DNA from: Bacilli bacterium
GTDB lineage: Bacteria > Bacillota_I > Bacilli_A > RF39 > UBA660
Length of the DNA: 64,000 nucleotides
Direction: 5' to 3'
Assembly (NCBI GenBank): GCA_900769695.1
Contig: CAAGHO010000049.1
Location: 1-64,000 of the forward strand
The position numbers were made by a program, and so were the translations under genes. The notes under the pieces were generated by a model, which saw only the letters and a list, made by a program, of their open reading frames with translations, did no database searches and was not told the origin of the DNA. Positions 1 to 8,851 of the stretch are shown one piece after another. Numbering within the stretch: the stretch's first letter is position 1; each line of letters starts with the position of its first letter.

Positions 1-1275
1 AAAAGTACAGAATTGGATAGTATTTTAAATAAACAATTTGGAGATTTTATAGTATTAGGAGAAAACCAAGAAAAAAATTCATACAATAGAGAAAGAAAAA
101 AGAATAAAATAATAAAAAGTTATAATAAAGAATATTTGTGCAAATGTACAATGTGCAACCAAGTAAAAAGTTTTCCAGTAACTAAAATTAAAAATAATCC
201 TTTGTGTTCTGAATGTAATCATACAAGATATTTTGGCGAAGATTTAAGTGGTAAGACTTTTGGAAATTGGGAAGTTTTAGAAAGAGATTTTTCAAAGAAA
301 AATATTAGCGAGAATTATTGGAAATGTAGATGTTCTTGTGGTGATATTTATTCTGTGAAGAAAACTCATTTAGTGTCTGGAAGAAGTAAAAAATGTCGGA
401 AGTGTAATTCACAAAGCAGAATAAAATACAAAGAGAATGATTTGCAAGGTAAAATAATTAATAATGTATTTTTTGAAAAAATGTCTAAAAGAGATAAAAC
501 AAATAGGATAAAATGGGATTGCTCATGTGTTAAATGTAAAAAGAATTTTACTATAAGAACCGATAAAATAAATTCAGATAAAATATATTGTCCTTATTGC
601 TCACGAAAAGAAGGGGCGTTAAAAGGGTTAGAAACAAAACGTAAAGAAAAAATAAAAGAAGAGGGTAATTTTAAAGAAGATTTATTAAAATTTCTAACAG
701 AGGAAGAGATTACAAAAATATGGAGCAATAAAAATAAAAATTTACCAGAATATTTCACTCATAAAAGTCATAGAACTATTTTTATAAAATGTCAAAGATG
801 CAATAAGAACTTTAAAACTTCTCCTTTAGACTTTCAGAATAAAATACTAAACAATTTATCTTTATCAGATATTATATGTCCTAAATGTTTTTATAAATTA
901 TATTCTTCTTATATTCAAAGAACCGTGGAAAATTTTTTGGAAAAAGATTTAAAATTAAAAGTTTTAACTGAATATGATTGTAATTTAAAACCACTTTATT
1001 TAAAAAATATAAGATTAAGATATGATATAGAAATTGTTAAATATAAAATTATAATTGAAGTTATGGGAAAACAACATGATAATCTTTTATCACAAGAAAG
1101 TAAATGGTTACATGGAAAAACACCACAAGAATATTTAAAAGACTATAAAAACAGAGACGAATTTAAAAAGAAATATGCTATAGATAATGGTTATAGATAT
1201 TTGGCTATTACCCAAGAAGAAGTTTTAAATGGAACCTATAAAGATATGATAAAGGAGTTGATAAAATCATGTTGA
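1..1275 (+). CDS. Zinc-ribbon homing-type endonuclease, 5' end outside window
   Basis: The frame is open to base 1, so the start codon lies upstream; the TTG at 13 is not a convincing start. At least four Cys-pair modules follow one another (about residues 43-68, 105-131, 170-196 and 260-300). The second has the W-x-C-x-C-x-C-G pattern common in phage homing-endonuclease DNA-binding repeats. The last ~110 residues contain D-I-E-I and I-E-V-M-G-K-Q-H, which resembles a PD-(D/E)XK or Vsr-like (EDxHD) nuclease core; the 374-residue endonuclease in the tape-measure intron has a similar plan. The stop overlaps the start of the next gene, so there is no 3' intron half here and it looks free-standing on this side. 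The nuclease assignment is inferred from motifs. Confidence 0.65.
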   Translation, partial: KSTELDSILNKQFGDFIVLGENQEKNSYNRERKKNKIIKSYNKEYLCKCTMCNQVKSFPVTKIKNNPLCSECNHTRYFGEDLSGKTFGNWEVLERDFSKKNISENYWKCRCSCGDIYSVKKTHLVSGRSKKCRKCNSQSRIKYKENDLQGKIINNVFFEKMSKRDKTNRIKWDCSCVKCKKNFTIRTDKINSDKIYCPYCSRKEGALKGLETKRKEKIKEEGNFKEDLLKFLTEEEITKIWSNKNKNLPEYFTHKSHRTIFIKCQRCNKNFKTSPLDFQNKILNNLSLSDIICPKCFYKLYSSYIQRTVENFLEKDLKLKVLTEYDCNLKPLYLKNIRLRYDIEIVKYKIIIEVMGKQHDNLLSQESKWLHGKTPQEYLKDYKNRDEFKKKYAIDNGYRYLAITQEEVLNGTYKDMIKELIKSC

Positions 1276-1772
1276 TTAATTTAGAAACATCAGAGGCTTT
1301 AGACATTTTATACGGAAGTTTTTTTCAATTAAATGCTTTATTAGACAGAGCGCAATCTGTTTTGAACAATGATTTTACAATGCCTAATGCAAGTAAATAT
1401 ATTCATAATTTAGCACATAATTGTAACGGACTTGCAGATGTTGTAAGCGAAATTAAAGATAATTATAATTTATCTTCTATTCGCCCAGAAGTCCATAAAG
1501 ATGATAGAAATTATTCTAATTTAGCTGATATGTTTTCTACGGTCTTAAAAGAGTTTAGTGAAGTTTATGAAATTATGAATAAAGTAGTAGACATTGCTAT
1601 TGCTCATAGAGATAGAAACGTAACTTCTGATATGTATAGATTATTTAGAAAATACAATATCATTATGGGGCAAGTAAATACATTAAATGATAAAGCACAA
1701 CAAATGCCTACAGATTTCGATAAGTTCGATTTTAATATTAGCAAATGGGGTATCAAGGGGGTCAAACTATGA
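1269..1772 (+). CDS. Hypothetical helical protein upstream of the prohead protease
   Basis: I do not recognise this 167-residue protein. It starts at ATG 1269, seven bases before the end of the preceding endonuclease frame, behind an AAAGGAG site. It is predicted mostly helical, with two long helices around residues 40-65 and 85-120 that carry His, Asp and Glu residues, loosely like a four-helix bundle. Its stop overlaps the next ATG (ATGA), so it is translationally coupled to the small gene and protease/scaffold that follow. By position it is probably a head-related protein, but no function can be assigned. Confidence 0.6.
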   Translation: MLINLETSEALDILYGSFFQLNALLDRAQSVLNNDFTMPNASKYIHNLAHNCNGLADVVSEIKDNYNLSSIRPEVHKDDRNYSNLADMFSTVLKEFSEVYEIMNKVVDIAIAHRDRNVTSDMYRLFRKYNIIMGQVNTLNDKAQQMPTDFDKFDFNISKWGIKGVKL

Positions 1773-1996
1773 TTTTTCGTAGTACACCTTTAAATGATAC
1801 AGACTATTGGCGAGTAACCAATTCACAAGAGAATTTGTTGTTACAAGAAAATGGTCTTATGCCTATGTATATGGATAGAGAAGCAACTTATTATAAGATT
1901 GATAAGAAATTTGTAGATAAGTATATGAAATTGAGCGAAACTCATGGAATATTAAAAGAAAGGAGAGTGGAGTTCATTGGAAATAAAACAGATTAA
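1769..1996 (+). CDS. Small hypothetical protein, 75 residues
   Basis: A longer frame opens at 1745, but ATG 1769 is the better start: it overlaps the previous stop as ATGA and has an AAGGGGG site 7 bases upstream. The product is acidic/basic mixed, has no signal or membrane segment, and ends inside the start of the protease/scaffold gene (20-base overlap). I do not recognise the family. Tight overlap on both sides places it in the head-assembly operon. Confidence 0.6.
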   Translation: MIFRSTPLNDTDYWRVTNSQENLLLQENGLMPMYMDREATYYKIDKKFVDKYMKLSETHGILKERRVEFIGNKTD

Positions 1997-3767
1997 ACGA
2001 AATTTTTCAGTAGATGTTATTGAAAAATTTGTTGATGATGATGACCCAGAATTTGCCTATGGAACTACACTTTTTTTGAGTACAAGACCTAATACCCATG
2101 GGCTAGTTATTTCAGAAGAAGTATTAAGAAATTGTGCTGATACAATAAAGGGCAAATGGCTTGTGTGTAAGGTAAATCCTTATACAAAAGATGGTGAAGG
2201 TCATACGGTTGACGAGTGCATATCTGGAAGAATACCTGAAAATCAAGATATTCGCTTTGAATATGATAAAGACGGCTATCTTTTAGCAATATGTGATTTT
2301 GTTATTTCTAAGATTTATGCAGAAGATGTGTATAATATGTTTAAATATAACGATAATCGCAGAAGCGTATCAGTGGAAATGTTGACCGTAGGCACAGAAT
2401 TGGAAAACGGTGAAGTTGATAATAATTTGATTTCCAATTTTTGTATCGTAGGTTTAACTGTTCTGGGCAAAAGGATAAATCCAAGTAGTCCCGGAGCAAA
2501 TGCAAAATTGGTAAAGTTTGAAGAAAAAGCTAATAAATTTTACGAAAATTGCAAAAGTAATAGTTTATCTGAATTAAAGAAATTCGTAAAAGAAAGGAGG
2601 GTAAACATGGAAAAGAAAACATATAAAGTAGATAAATCCAAAGATTCTATGGTAGATACACCATGGGGTAATGTAGATAAAACTGAACTTTATAAGAAAA
2701 TTGTTGAAGCTTCTAATGCTGATACTCTCGTTAAAGATGTATATATGAAAGTAGAAAATGGTTGGAAAGACGCACCATCTGATAAACTGAAATATCCAGT
2801 TATGCAATTTAAAGGTGATACTTTAGTATATAATCGTAATGGTTTAAGTTCCGCTTTGGGTTATGCTAAAGCTGAGAATGAAACTGATGTTGTGTCTAAA
2901 ATTGAAAAGATTTATAAAAATCTTGATATTGAAGATGATAACGACAATAAAGAGAGTAACAGAAAGGAAAGTAAAGCTATGCAGAAACAGAAATTTGAAA
3001 TTGAGGGAAGAAAAGCATGGGGTGATGTCATTGCCAAGGTTCAAGAGCATGAGGGTAAAGATGCTTATGTTGATTCTGTAGAAAAAGACCACATTATCTA
3101 TACTAAAGGTGATGAAAGGTATCGTGTTGAAGCTGATGTCAAAGTTGGTGAAGATGATAAAAAGGTTTCCGCTGATATTAAATGGAACACTGTAAAGAAA
3201 GATAAAGTTCAGAAAATGCAAGAAAAAACAGATGATGAGCATGATGAAGAGCATGACGATGACGAACACGAAGATGATAAAGGAAAAGCCAAAATGGAAG
3301 AAAAACAGGACAAGGCAATTACTATGTCTGAATGTGTAGATTTCATTAAAAAGCTTTCCACAGATGCTAATGTAGATGCTTCTGCTTATTGTGAAATGCT
3401 TGAAAAAGAAGCTGAAAAGAACGCTAAGTTAGCAAAAGATTTAGAGGATAAAGACAATATTATCATGCAGAAAGACACAGAACTTGGTGAATTGAGAAAG
3501 TTCAAAGAAGATACAGAAAAGAAATCTGTAGAAATGGAAGTTGCAAAGACACTTGAAGAAGTTAAGAATTTTGTTGATAAGGAAGAATTTGAAAAATTCG
3601 AGTGTGAGGGAAAACTTTGTAAGATGTCTGAATTAGACGGTTGGAAGAACAAGGTTAAGAGTGTAGCTTTTGAAGCAAGTAAAAAGTCCAATAAATCAAG
3701 ACAGGGATTATGGCGTATGGGTTCACCTGTTGAAACAAATAAAAATACTGGTTTATGGGCTGATTAA
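1977..3767 (+). CDS. Prohead maturation protease fused to scaffold
   Basis: This protein of about 596 residues lies just before the decoration and major capsid genes, the usual place for protease and scaffold. Residues 1-200 look like a capsid maturation protease: a G-H-T segment near 81 and an R-R-S-V-S-V-E-M strand near 133 are plausible sites for the His and Ser of an assemblin/U9-like fold. Residues ~220-330 are a separate small domain (T-P-W-G-N, N-G-W-K-D). Residues ~420-560 are highly charged and coiled-coil, typical of scaffold, and the tail ends in a short Trp-containing motif that may bind capsid. The start is TTG 1977, 11 bases after AGGAG. Two strong in-frame internal starts are noted separately. 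Catalytic residues are inferred. Confidence 0.75.
   Translation: MEIKQIKRNFSVDVIEKFVDDDDPEFAYGTTLFLSTRPNTHGLVISEEVLRNCADTIKGKWLVCKVNPYTKDGEGHTVDECISGRIPENQDIRFEYDKDGYLLAICDFVISKIYAEDVYNMFKYNDNRRSVSVEMLTVGTELENGEVDNNLISNFCIVGLTVLGKRINPSSPGANAKLVKFEEKANKFYENCKSNSLSELKKFVKERRVNMEKKTYKVDKSKDSMVDTPWGNVDKTELYKKIVEASNADTLVKDVYMKVENGWKDAPSDKLKYPVMQFKGDTLVYNRNGLSSALGYAKAENETDVVSKIEKIYKNLDIEDDNDNKESNRKESKAMQKQKFEIEGRKAWGDVIAKVQEHEGKDAYVDSVEKDHIIYTKGDERYRVEADVKVGEDDKKVSADIKWNTVKKDKVQKMQEKTDDEHDEEHDDDEHEDDKGKAKMEEKQDKAITMSECVDFIKKLSTDANVDASAYCEMLEKEAEKNAKLAKDLEDKDNIIMQKDTELGELRKFKEDTEKKSVEMEVAKTLEEVKNFVDKEEFEKFECEGKLCKMSELDGWKNKVKSVAFEASKKSNKSRQGLWRMGSPVETNKNTGLWAD
2594..2609 (+). promoter_or_regulatory. 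Internal ribosome site and ATG inside protease/scaffold
   Basis: GAAAGGAGGG followed six bases later by ATG 2607, in frame with the surrounding gene (Met-211). This is one of the strongest ribosome sites in the window and sits exactly at the end of the protease domain, so a separate scaffold-containing product starting here is likely. Confidence 0.6.
2961..2981 (+). promoter_or_regulatory. Second internal ribosome site and ATG in scaffold part
   Basis: AGAAAGGAAA precedes ATG 2979, again in frame (Met-335). The spacing (about 11 bases) is a little long, so this is weaker than the site at 2594. It would make a product consisting of the second small domain plus the coiled-coil scaffold. Confidence 0.35.
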
Positions 3768-3801
3768 TAAAAAATAATAAGAAAAGTGAGGTAATTAGAA
3801 T

Positions 3802-4350
3802 ATGGCTAATACAGTTTTAGTTTTATCCAGAGTTGCGGCTGATAACGTAGACGCTTATAATCGTAGTGCTATTTGTAGTGAAGATGTTATGAACGGTACT
3901 GTAGTTACTCTTGAAAATGGTTTCAGTGAAACAGCAGGTAAGGAATTTGTATGGACAGCTACTCCTTTAGGTGATGCGGGTAAACATGCTCAGTATTGGA
4001 TGGCTTGTGCCCCAGAAGTAAACGTACTTGCTGATGGTACTTTACTGTACAAGGGTATCAGTGTTGACCCAAGAAACTATACCAACGTTAAGAATGTAGA
4101 ATTTGATGTATTTTCTGTACAGATTGGTGATTGCGTACAGATTTCTACACCGTTCTTTGCAAGCGCACAAGACCCTGCTACCATTGGTGCTACAGCTAAG
4201 TTTGTAGAATATACCGCAGGTACTGGTTGGAAAGCTATTGCAAAAGCTACAAGTGCTTATACTGGTTTAAGATTTGCTATTTGCAAAGCTATGCCTTTTG
4301 CTATTGGTACTGATAGTGAAGCAGGTTGGATTCTTGAAAGAGTTCAGTAA
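3802..4350 (+). CDS. Putative capsid decoration protein
   Basis: This protein of 182 residues lies between the protease/scaffold and the major capsid gene. It is rich in Ala, Gly, Thr and Val with regular beta-strand spacing, lacks charged clusters and membrane segments, and uses the GGT/GCT/GAA-rich codons seen in the adjacent capsid gene, which suggests high expression. Phages commonly encode a head decoration or cement protein at this position. No specific family is recognised, so the call rests on place, size and composition. GTGAGGT precedes ATG 3802. Confidence 0.5.
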   Translation: MANTVLVLSRVAADNVDAYNRSAICSEDVMNGTVVTLENGFSETAGKEFVWTATPLGDAGKHAQYWMACAPEVNVLADGTLLYKGISVDPRNYTNVKNVEFDVFSVQIGDCVQISTPFFASAQDPATIGATAKFVEYTAGTGWKAIAKATSAYTGLRFAICKAMPFAIGTDSEAGWILERVQ

Positions 4351-4387
4351 TTTTGATTGTATATATTAGAAAGGGGATTTTTGAGAT

Positions 4388-5497
4388 ATGGCTATTAAGG
4401 ATTTATCCATTATTAAGTTCTCTAACGGTAATGAGGACACTTTAAAATTTGTTGACAGATTCAGAGATTACTATTTCCACTACATGTCTAAGGTAAACAA
4501 AAAGGAATTAGGTGATTTTGATAATTCTGTTTCTCTGAGTGAAAAGGAAGATAAGATTAATAAGTCTTTCTTAGGTGAAGTTCAGAGATTTGCAGGTTGC
4601 AATCTGCCAAAAGATATTCAGCCTATGCATTTAGTTGCTAATCCAATGATGCAGTGGGCGGCTTTTGCTGTTGTTGATATGCTGATTCAGGCAGTATTAC
4701 CAGAAACCATTATTCGTTCTGTTGGAGTGTATACCGAAGTTCGTAATGTTGCTTGGGGTGATTCTGCACAGTTTGAGATTAAGCCAAGAGCGTTAATGAC
4801 TGTTTCTACTGGCGCACATGGTCAGAGAACTACTATTCGTCAGAAACAGTTTAGTGCAAACAAGACCCTTATTCCAGTAAATCATAACATTACTGTTTAT
4901 GCTTCTCTGTATAAGGTTCTGGCAGGTAAGGAGAATTTAGCTGAGTTCGTAAGAACCGCTGTTCGTTCTATGGAAACCGCTTTCTCTCTGGACGCTTACA
5001 ATGCACTGAACGCAGGTTTAACTGCCGCTACTTATCCTACTGCTTTAGTTAAGACTGGTTATACACAGGACACTCTGCTTGGTTTGTGCCAGACTGTAAC
5101 CGCTTATAATCAGGGTGATAAGGCTGTAATCGTAGGTACTGCACTTGCATTATCTAAGATTATTCCAAATGCCGCTAATGGTTACAGAATCGTAACAGAT
5201 AGTAACTCCCAAAGTATTCAGCTTATTAAGGACTTCTTTGACTATGACATTATGGTTCTGCCACAGGTTGCTACTGGTGATTACTCTAACTATTCTCTGG
5301 CACTTGATGATAAGAAAATTTATGTTGTATCTCCGTCTACAGATAAGTTAGTTAAAATGGTACTTGAGGGAACCCAACTTAGCAACGGAAACAACTACTA
5401 CGATAACGCAAACCTTACATCTAATACCACTATTAATAAGAGTTGGGCATGTGAATTTATTAGTAACTCAACTGCTGGTTTAGTTAAACTTGACTGA
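4388..5497 (+). CDS. Major capsid protein
   Basis: This protein of 369 residues directly follows protease/scaffold and decoration genes and is followed by an intrinsic terminator, as expected for the most abundant virion protein. The N-terminal ~70 residues are charged and helical like an HK97-type delta or E-loop arm. The middle (S-V-G-V-Y-T-E-V-R-N, then W-G-D-S-A-Q-F-E-I) resembles the P-domain strands of HK97-fold capsids. The C-terminal half has the A-domain-like alternation of strands and helices (K-A-V-I-V-G-T, D-Y-D-I-M-V-L-P). Codon use is less AT-biased than in neighbouring genes, consistent with high expression. AGAAAGGGG precedes ATG 4388. The fold is inferred from pattern, not from a search. 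Confidence 0.8.
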   Translation: MAIKDLSIIKFSNGNEDTLKFVDRFRDYYFHYMSKVNKKELGDFDNSVSLSEKEDKINKSFLGEVQRFAGCNLPKDIQPMHLVANPMMQWAAFAVVDMLIQAVLPETIIRSVGVYTEVRNVAWGDSAQFEIKPRALMTVSTGAHGQRTTIRQKQFSANKTLIPVNHNITVYASLYKVLAGKENLAEFVRTAVRSMETAFSLDAYNALNAGLTAATYPTALVKTGYTQDTLLGLCQTVTAYNQGDKAVIVGTALALSKIIPNAANGYRIVTDSNSQSIQLIKDFFDYDIMVLPQVATGDYSNYSLALDDKKIYVVSPSTDKLVKMVLEGTQLSNGNNYYDNANLTSNTTINKSWACEFISNSTAGLVKLD

Positions 5498-5529
5498 TTT
5501 TAATTGGTCTTTTTAAGACTTAAGCATAA

Positions 5530-5572
5530 AAATGCCAAGGAAGTTTTATGCTTTCTTGGCATTTCTTTTTTT
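5530..5572 (+). terminator. Intrinsic terminator after major capsid gene
   Basis: AAATGCCAAG at 5530-5539 pairs with CTTGGCATTT at 5555-5564, followed by a T-rich run to 5572. It separates the capsid gene from the connector genes. Confidence 0.85.
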
Positions 5573-5605
5573 AATGAATAAAATGAATGAAAGGAATGAA
5601 ACGAT

Positions 5606-6268
5606 ATGGCAACTGCAAAAACAGCAAAAAAGACTGCTACAACACCTATTGTTGAGGAAGCCGTAACAGAAAACGTAGAAGAAAAATCTGCAAATACGGT
5701 AACACTTAGTACAGAGCAATTTGAAGCACTTATGAACAGACTTAATGACTTAGAGGGAAAAGTTAAGGCACAAGGAAGTACCCAGTCTATACCGTCTGGT
5801 AACGATAGGTTTTACAACTACCTCGAAGTTGAAGTACCAGTTGTAAGTATGTGTCAAGGCGAATTAAACTTAGCAACACAAGGTAGAGGTCAAGGAAATA
5901 TTTACACCTTTACTGATTTTGGACAGATTATGGATATTCCATTTGGTGATTTGAAAGATATTGTACAGCACAATCAGAGATTTGCCAATGAGGGATATTT
6001 CTATATTGCTGACGAAGAAGTTGTTAAAAAATTAAGAAAAACGTCTGAATATAATAAGATGTTACCACCAGATGTTATTGAGAATATTTTTAAGAATGAT
6101 GCAAATAAAATCATTGACCTTTATAATTTGGCTTCAAGAGGTCAGAAAGAAACCATTGTTGAAATGATTAAGAATAAGCGTTTACAAGGAATTGATGTAG
6201 ACGCTAACGTTTTGGTTAAACTTGGTGAACTTACTGGAATTGATTTTGTAAATATCGAAGCTGAATAA
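5606..6268 (+). CDS. Hypothetical head-associated protein
   Basis: This protein of 220 residues begins with a low-complexity Ala/Thr/Lys/Glu stretch (about 1-40), then a short coiled coil (L-S-T-E-Q-F-E-A-L-M-N-R-L, ~35-55), then a compact domain with Y-T-F-T-D-F-G-Q and a helix-rich C-terminus. It is the first gene after the capsid terminator and precedes the connector genes, so a head or head-to-tail role is likely. I do not recognise the family. It could be a minor capsid or capsid-vertex protein. ATG 5606 follows an AAAGGAATGAAACG site. Confidence 0.5.
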   Translation: MATAKTAKKTATTPIVEEAVTENVEEKSANTVTLSTEQFEALMNRLNDLEGKVKAQGSTQSIPSGNDRFYNYLEVEVPVVSMCQGELNLATQGRGQGNIYTFTDFGQIMDIPFGDLKDIVQHNQRFANEGYFYIADEEVVKKLRKTSEYNKMLPPDVIENIFKNDANKIIDLYNLASRGQKETIVEMIKNKRLQGIDVDANVLVKLGELTGIDFVNIEAE

Positions 6269-6295
6269 TTAATGAAAAGGAGGTGAAAGACTACT

Positions 6296-6742
6296 ATGGC
6301 TACTTCCTTTGATAGTATAAAAGACTTAGCATTAATTATTATTCGTGACTACAAATTAGATAAACTTTATGAAAAAAGTGTTGATGATTTTCAGAAATAT
6401 ACTGATGGAATGTTGATTAAATCTATACCTAAATTTGTTGAATGTTTACAACCTCTTGATTACAATACGGAAACTAGAGAATTTGCTAATGAATTAACTT
6501 TGAAAGAACAAAGTATTTTAGCAGATTGGTTCGTATACACTTGGTTTGAAACCAATGTTAATGATGTTACTCAATTTAATTTACACCTTACCAATACAGA
6601 CTTTAAACATTATGCAGAAGCAAATAATCTGGACGCTAAATCTGAATATCTGGATAGAATGAGAGAAAAGATAAAGCAAGATAGTTTGGATTATCAAAAT
6701 GAAAATATTGACAAAATTCCAGACTTGCAGTTGGTGTTTTAA
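6296..6742 (+). CDS. Probable head-tail connector or adaptor protein
   Basis: The product has 148 residues, mostly alpha-helical, and lies second after the capsid gene. Small helical proteins at this position are usually the adaptor ring under the portal. The protein has an aromatic-rich middle (D-W-F-V-Y-T-W-F) and an acidic/basic C-terminal helix. AAAGGAGGTGAAAG gives a very strong ribosome site before ATG 6296. Its stop codon overlaps the next start (TAATG). The role is positional inference. Confidence 0.5.
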   Translation: MATSFDSIKDLALIIIRDYKLDKLYEKSVDDFQKYTDGMLIKSIPKFVECLQPLDYNTETREFANELTLKEQSILADWFVYTWFETNVNDVTQFNLHLTNTDFKHYAEANNLDAKSEYLDRMREKIKQDSLDYQNENIDKIPDLQLVF

Positions 6743-6978
6743 TGAATAAAAGTTTAATTATTGGAAAGTTATATAAGGCTTTATGTATTTATGAAACTTC
6801 AAGAGAAGATTATTATAAATATTTGGAAACCTTATTAGTTTGGTTAAACGGTGTAAAGAAAAATGAGATAAACGAACAAGTTATTATTATCATAAGAGGT
6901 TTAAACAATTTAGGGACAGAAGCTACACATTATATGGTAAAGGCTTCTATTTTTCAAGCAATAGATTTAGTAAAATGA
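6742..6978 (+). CDS. Small hypothetical protein in connector block
   Basis: This 78-residue helical protein starts on the stop codon of the preceding gene and is therefore coupled to it. It contains hydrophobic helices (Y-L-E-T-L-L-V-W-L and V-I-I-I-I-R-G-L) but no clear membrane segment. Nothing identifies its function; it may be a neck component or an assembly factor made in step with the adaptor. Confidence 0.5.
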   Translation: MNKSLIIGKLYKALCIYETSREDYYKYLETLLVWLNGVKKNEINEQVIIIIRGLNNLGTEATHYMVKASIFQAIDLVK

Positions 6979-6993
6979 AAGGCGGACATAGCC

Positions 6994-8271
6994 ATGGCAT
7001 TAACTTATTATGGTGCTTACATAGAGGGTCTGGCTATGACCCCTAACAGTAAGTATAGAAACGATATGCAAGCATTGGTTAATTCTCAATGGGATAATAC
7101 TACTGTGCAGTATGGTGTAGGCGAAGAAACTGAAATAGGTTCTTTTGAATTTAATCCTATTGAGGTTTATATAAACCATGTTATAGAGGAAACAAGCACC
7201 GGACGTAAAAATGGTGATGATTTCAGAAAGTTAATTTTCAAGGATATTATTCAAGAGAATGGTTCTTCCGATAGAAATACTAGAGGATTATTATATCAAT
7301 TTGATGATAATTTCTGGATTACAACATTTACAGACAATTATAACAGTGTTTCCGAAGCTGTTGTTGTTAGACGTTGTAACAATTTTGCAAAATATGTGGA
7401 TGAAAATACTGGTGATATTATATCAATACCTTGTATTTTGGACTACACACCTACATCACCATCACCTAAATATGCGGAAGATATTGTTACCCCAGATAAT
7501 CATGTTGTAATGATTGTACAAGGTAATAAAGAAACAATCAAATGGAAACAAAATAAAAGGTTTATATTTAATGGTAGACCTTTTAAGATTACTGGGTATA
7601 ATAATTATATGCAGAATAGTTATATTGACCAAGATACAACTATTCTTTATATAGACTTATATCTTGATGAAATTCAACCGTCTGATGATATTGAAAATAA
7701 TGTGGCTAATCGTTATGAGCATACTTTTTCGATTATGATACAAGATGACGAATTTGAGGTAGTACAAGGTAGTAGCGGTAGGTTACAACCTATTGTGATG
7801 AGGGATAATGAGCAATTGTCCATTCCTTTACAATGGTGGGCTGTACCGTCTGAAAGTGCAACAATAGATGAAAACGGCAATTATCAGATTTCAGCTGATG
7901 CTGAGTTGGGGTCTAAGATTGAATTTCATGTGGCTACCAGTCAGTACAAGACAGTACAAGACGAAGCAATATGTACCGTGGTAGAAACTCTGACCGAGAA
8001 AAAAGAGATTGTTATAACCCCTGTTTTTACACAAGTGCGTCAAGGTAATGTTCAAATTTTTGAATCAATGTTGATGATTAATGGTGTTAAACAGAATGTT
8101 GATATTACTGTAACTGCAACTGGTGTTAAACAAGGATATTATACTTTGTCTAAATCAGATAATACATATGCTTTAACTTGTATAAAACCTACGTCTGATG
8201 TATTGATTTTAACAATAGAAGCTGATGATTTAACATTACAAAAAGAAATCAAGCTAGTGTCTGCGTTTTAG
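6994..8271 (+). CDS. Probable head-closure protein with C-terminal Ig-like domains
   Basis: In this 425-residue protein, residues 1-235 are mixed alpha/beta with R-F-I-F-N-G-R-P-F-K-I-T-G-Y, a strand pattern seen in head-stopper and head-tail joining proteins. The C-terminal ~190 residues look like two beta-sandwich modules: one around 250-335 (W-W-A-V-P-S-E-S-A-T-I-D, Big-like) and one around 340-425. Ig-like additions are common on surface-exposed neck and tail proteins. AAAGGCGG precedes ATG 6994. The gene lies between connector genes and the tail terminator candidate, which supports the neck role, but the assignment is inferred. Confidence 0.5.
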   Translation: MALTYYGAYIEGLAMTPNSKYRNDMQALVNSQWDNTTVQYGVGEETEIGSFEFNPIEVYINHVIEETSTGRKNGDDFRKLIFKDIIQENGSSDRNTRGLLYQFDDNFWITTFTDNYNSVSEAVVVRRCNNFAKYVDENTGDIISIPCILDYTPTSPSPKYAEDIVTPDNHVVMIVQGNKETIKWKQNKRFIFNGRPFKITGYNNYMQNSYIDQDTTILYIDLYLDEIQPSDDIENNVANRYEHTFSIMIQDDEFEVVQGSSGRLQPIVMRDNEQLSIPLQWWAVPSESATIDENGNYQISADAELGSKIEFHVATSQYKTVQDEAICTVVETLTEKKEIVITPVFTQVRQGNVQIFESMLMINGVKQNVDITVTATGVKQGYYTLSKSDNTYALTCIKPTSDVLILTIEADDLTLQKEIKLVSAF

Positions 8272-8287
8272 AAAGGAGTATGTGTAA

Positions 8288-8851
8288 ATGTTTAATAATT
8301 TTGCAAATTTGCCATATGTTCCTTATAAAATTATAATGACATTGGCTCAAAATAATGAAAATATATTTAAACTTCTTAAGTATGGTACTTATGATTGTTT
8401 AAGCAAACCTAATCTTACGTTTGAAGAAAAAATGGGAATGATTTATAAAAATCAAGACCAACAACAAAAATATAGGATATTTTTAAATCCTTTGGTTGAA
8501 AATATGCAATATGATGCAACAACCATATTGAAATGTTTTAAGTATGACAGTTATCCAATAAATCCTTATTTATGTACTGTTGTATATGAATTTGATGTTT
8601 TATTTGGTGATAAAATTGCTATTGTGGACTATAATGGTATTCCTTGTAATAGGGCTGATGTTATGGAAACTGAGATTATGAAAACACTTAATAGTTCTTA
8701 TGCTATGGACGGTGTTGGACAATTTCAGTTTAACGCAGAACTATCACAGTATTGTAGGTCTAGGGCGGCTTTAAATAACACAAGAAACTATAATGGTGCA
8801 AGTATATTTATGGCTGTTCAGATTGGTAGCATAAGTGAGGGGTGTGTTTAA
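8288..8851 (+). CDS. Probable tail terminator / tail completion protein
   Basis: The product is a mixed alpha/beta protein of 187 residues. The segment C-T-V-V-Y-E-F-D-V-L-F-G followed by a helix (V-M-E-T-E-I-M-K-T-L-N) and a final strand (I-F-M-A-V-Q-I-G) fits the tail terminator fold. Position, two genes before the major tail protein, also fits. AAAGGAGTATGTGTAA precedes ATG 8288 and the stop overlaps the next ATG. No family match can be proven by eye. Confidence 0.45.
   Translation: MFNNFANLPYVPYKIIMTLAQNNENIFKLLKYGTYDCLSKPNLTFEEKMGMIYKNQDQQQKYRIFLNPLVENMQYDATTILKCFKYDSYPINPYLCTVVYEFDVLFGDKIAIVDYNGIPCNRADVMETEIMKTLNSSYAMDGVGQFQFNAELSQYCRSRAALNNTRNYNGASIFMAVQIGSISEGCV

Noticed and set aside
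2574..3691. Antisense frames opposite the scaffold gene
   Set aside because: Products of the GAA/AAA-rich coiled-coil codons read backward; no ribosome sites.
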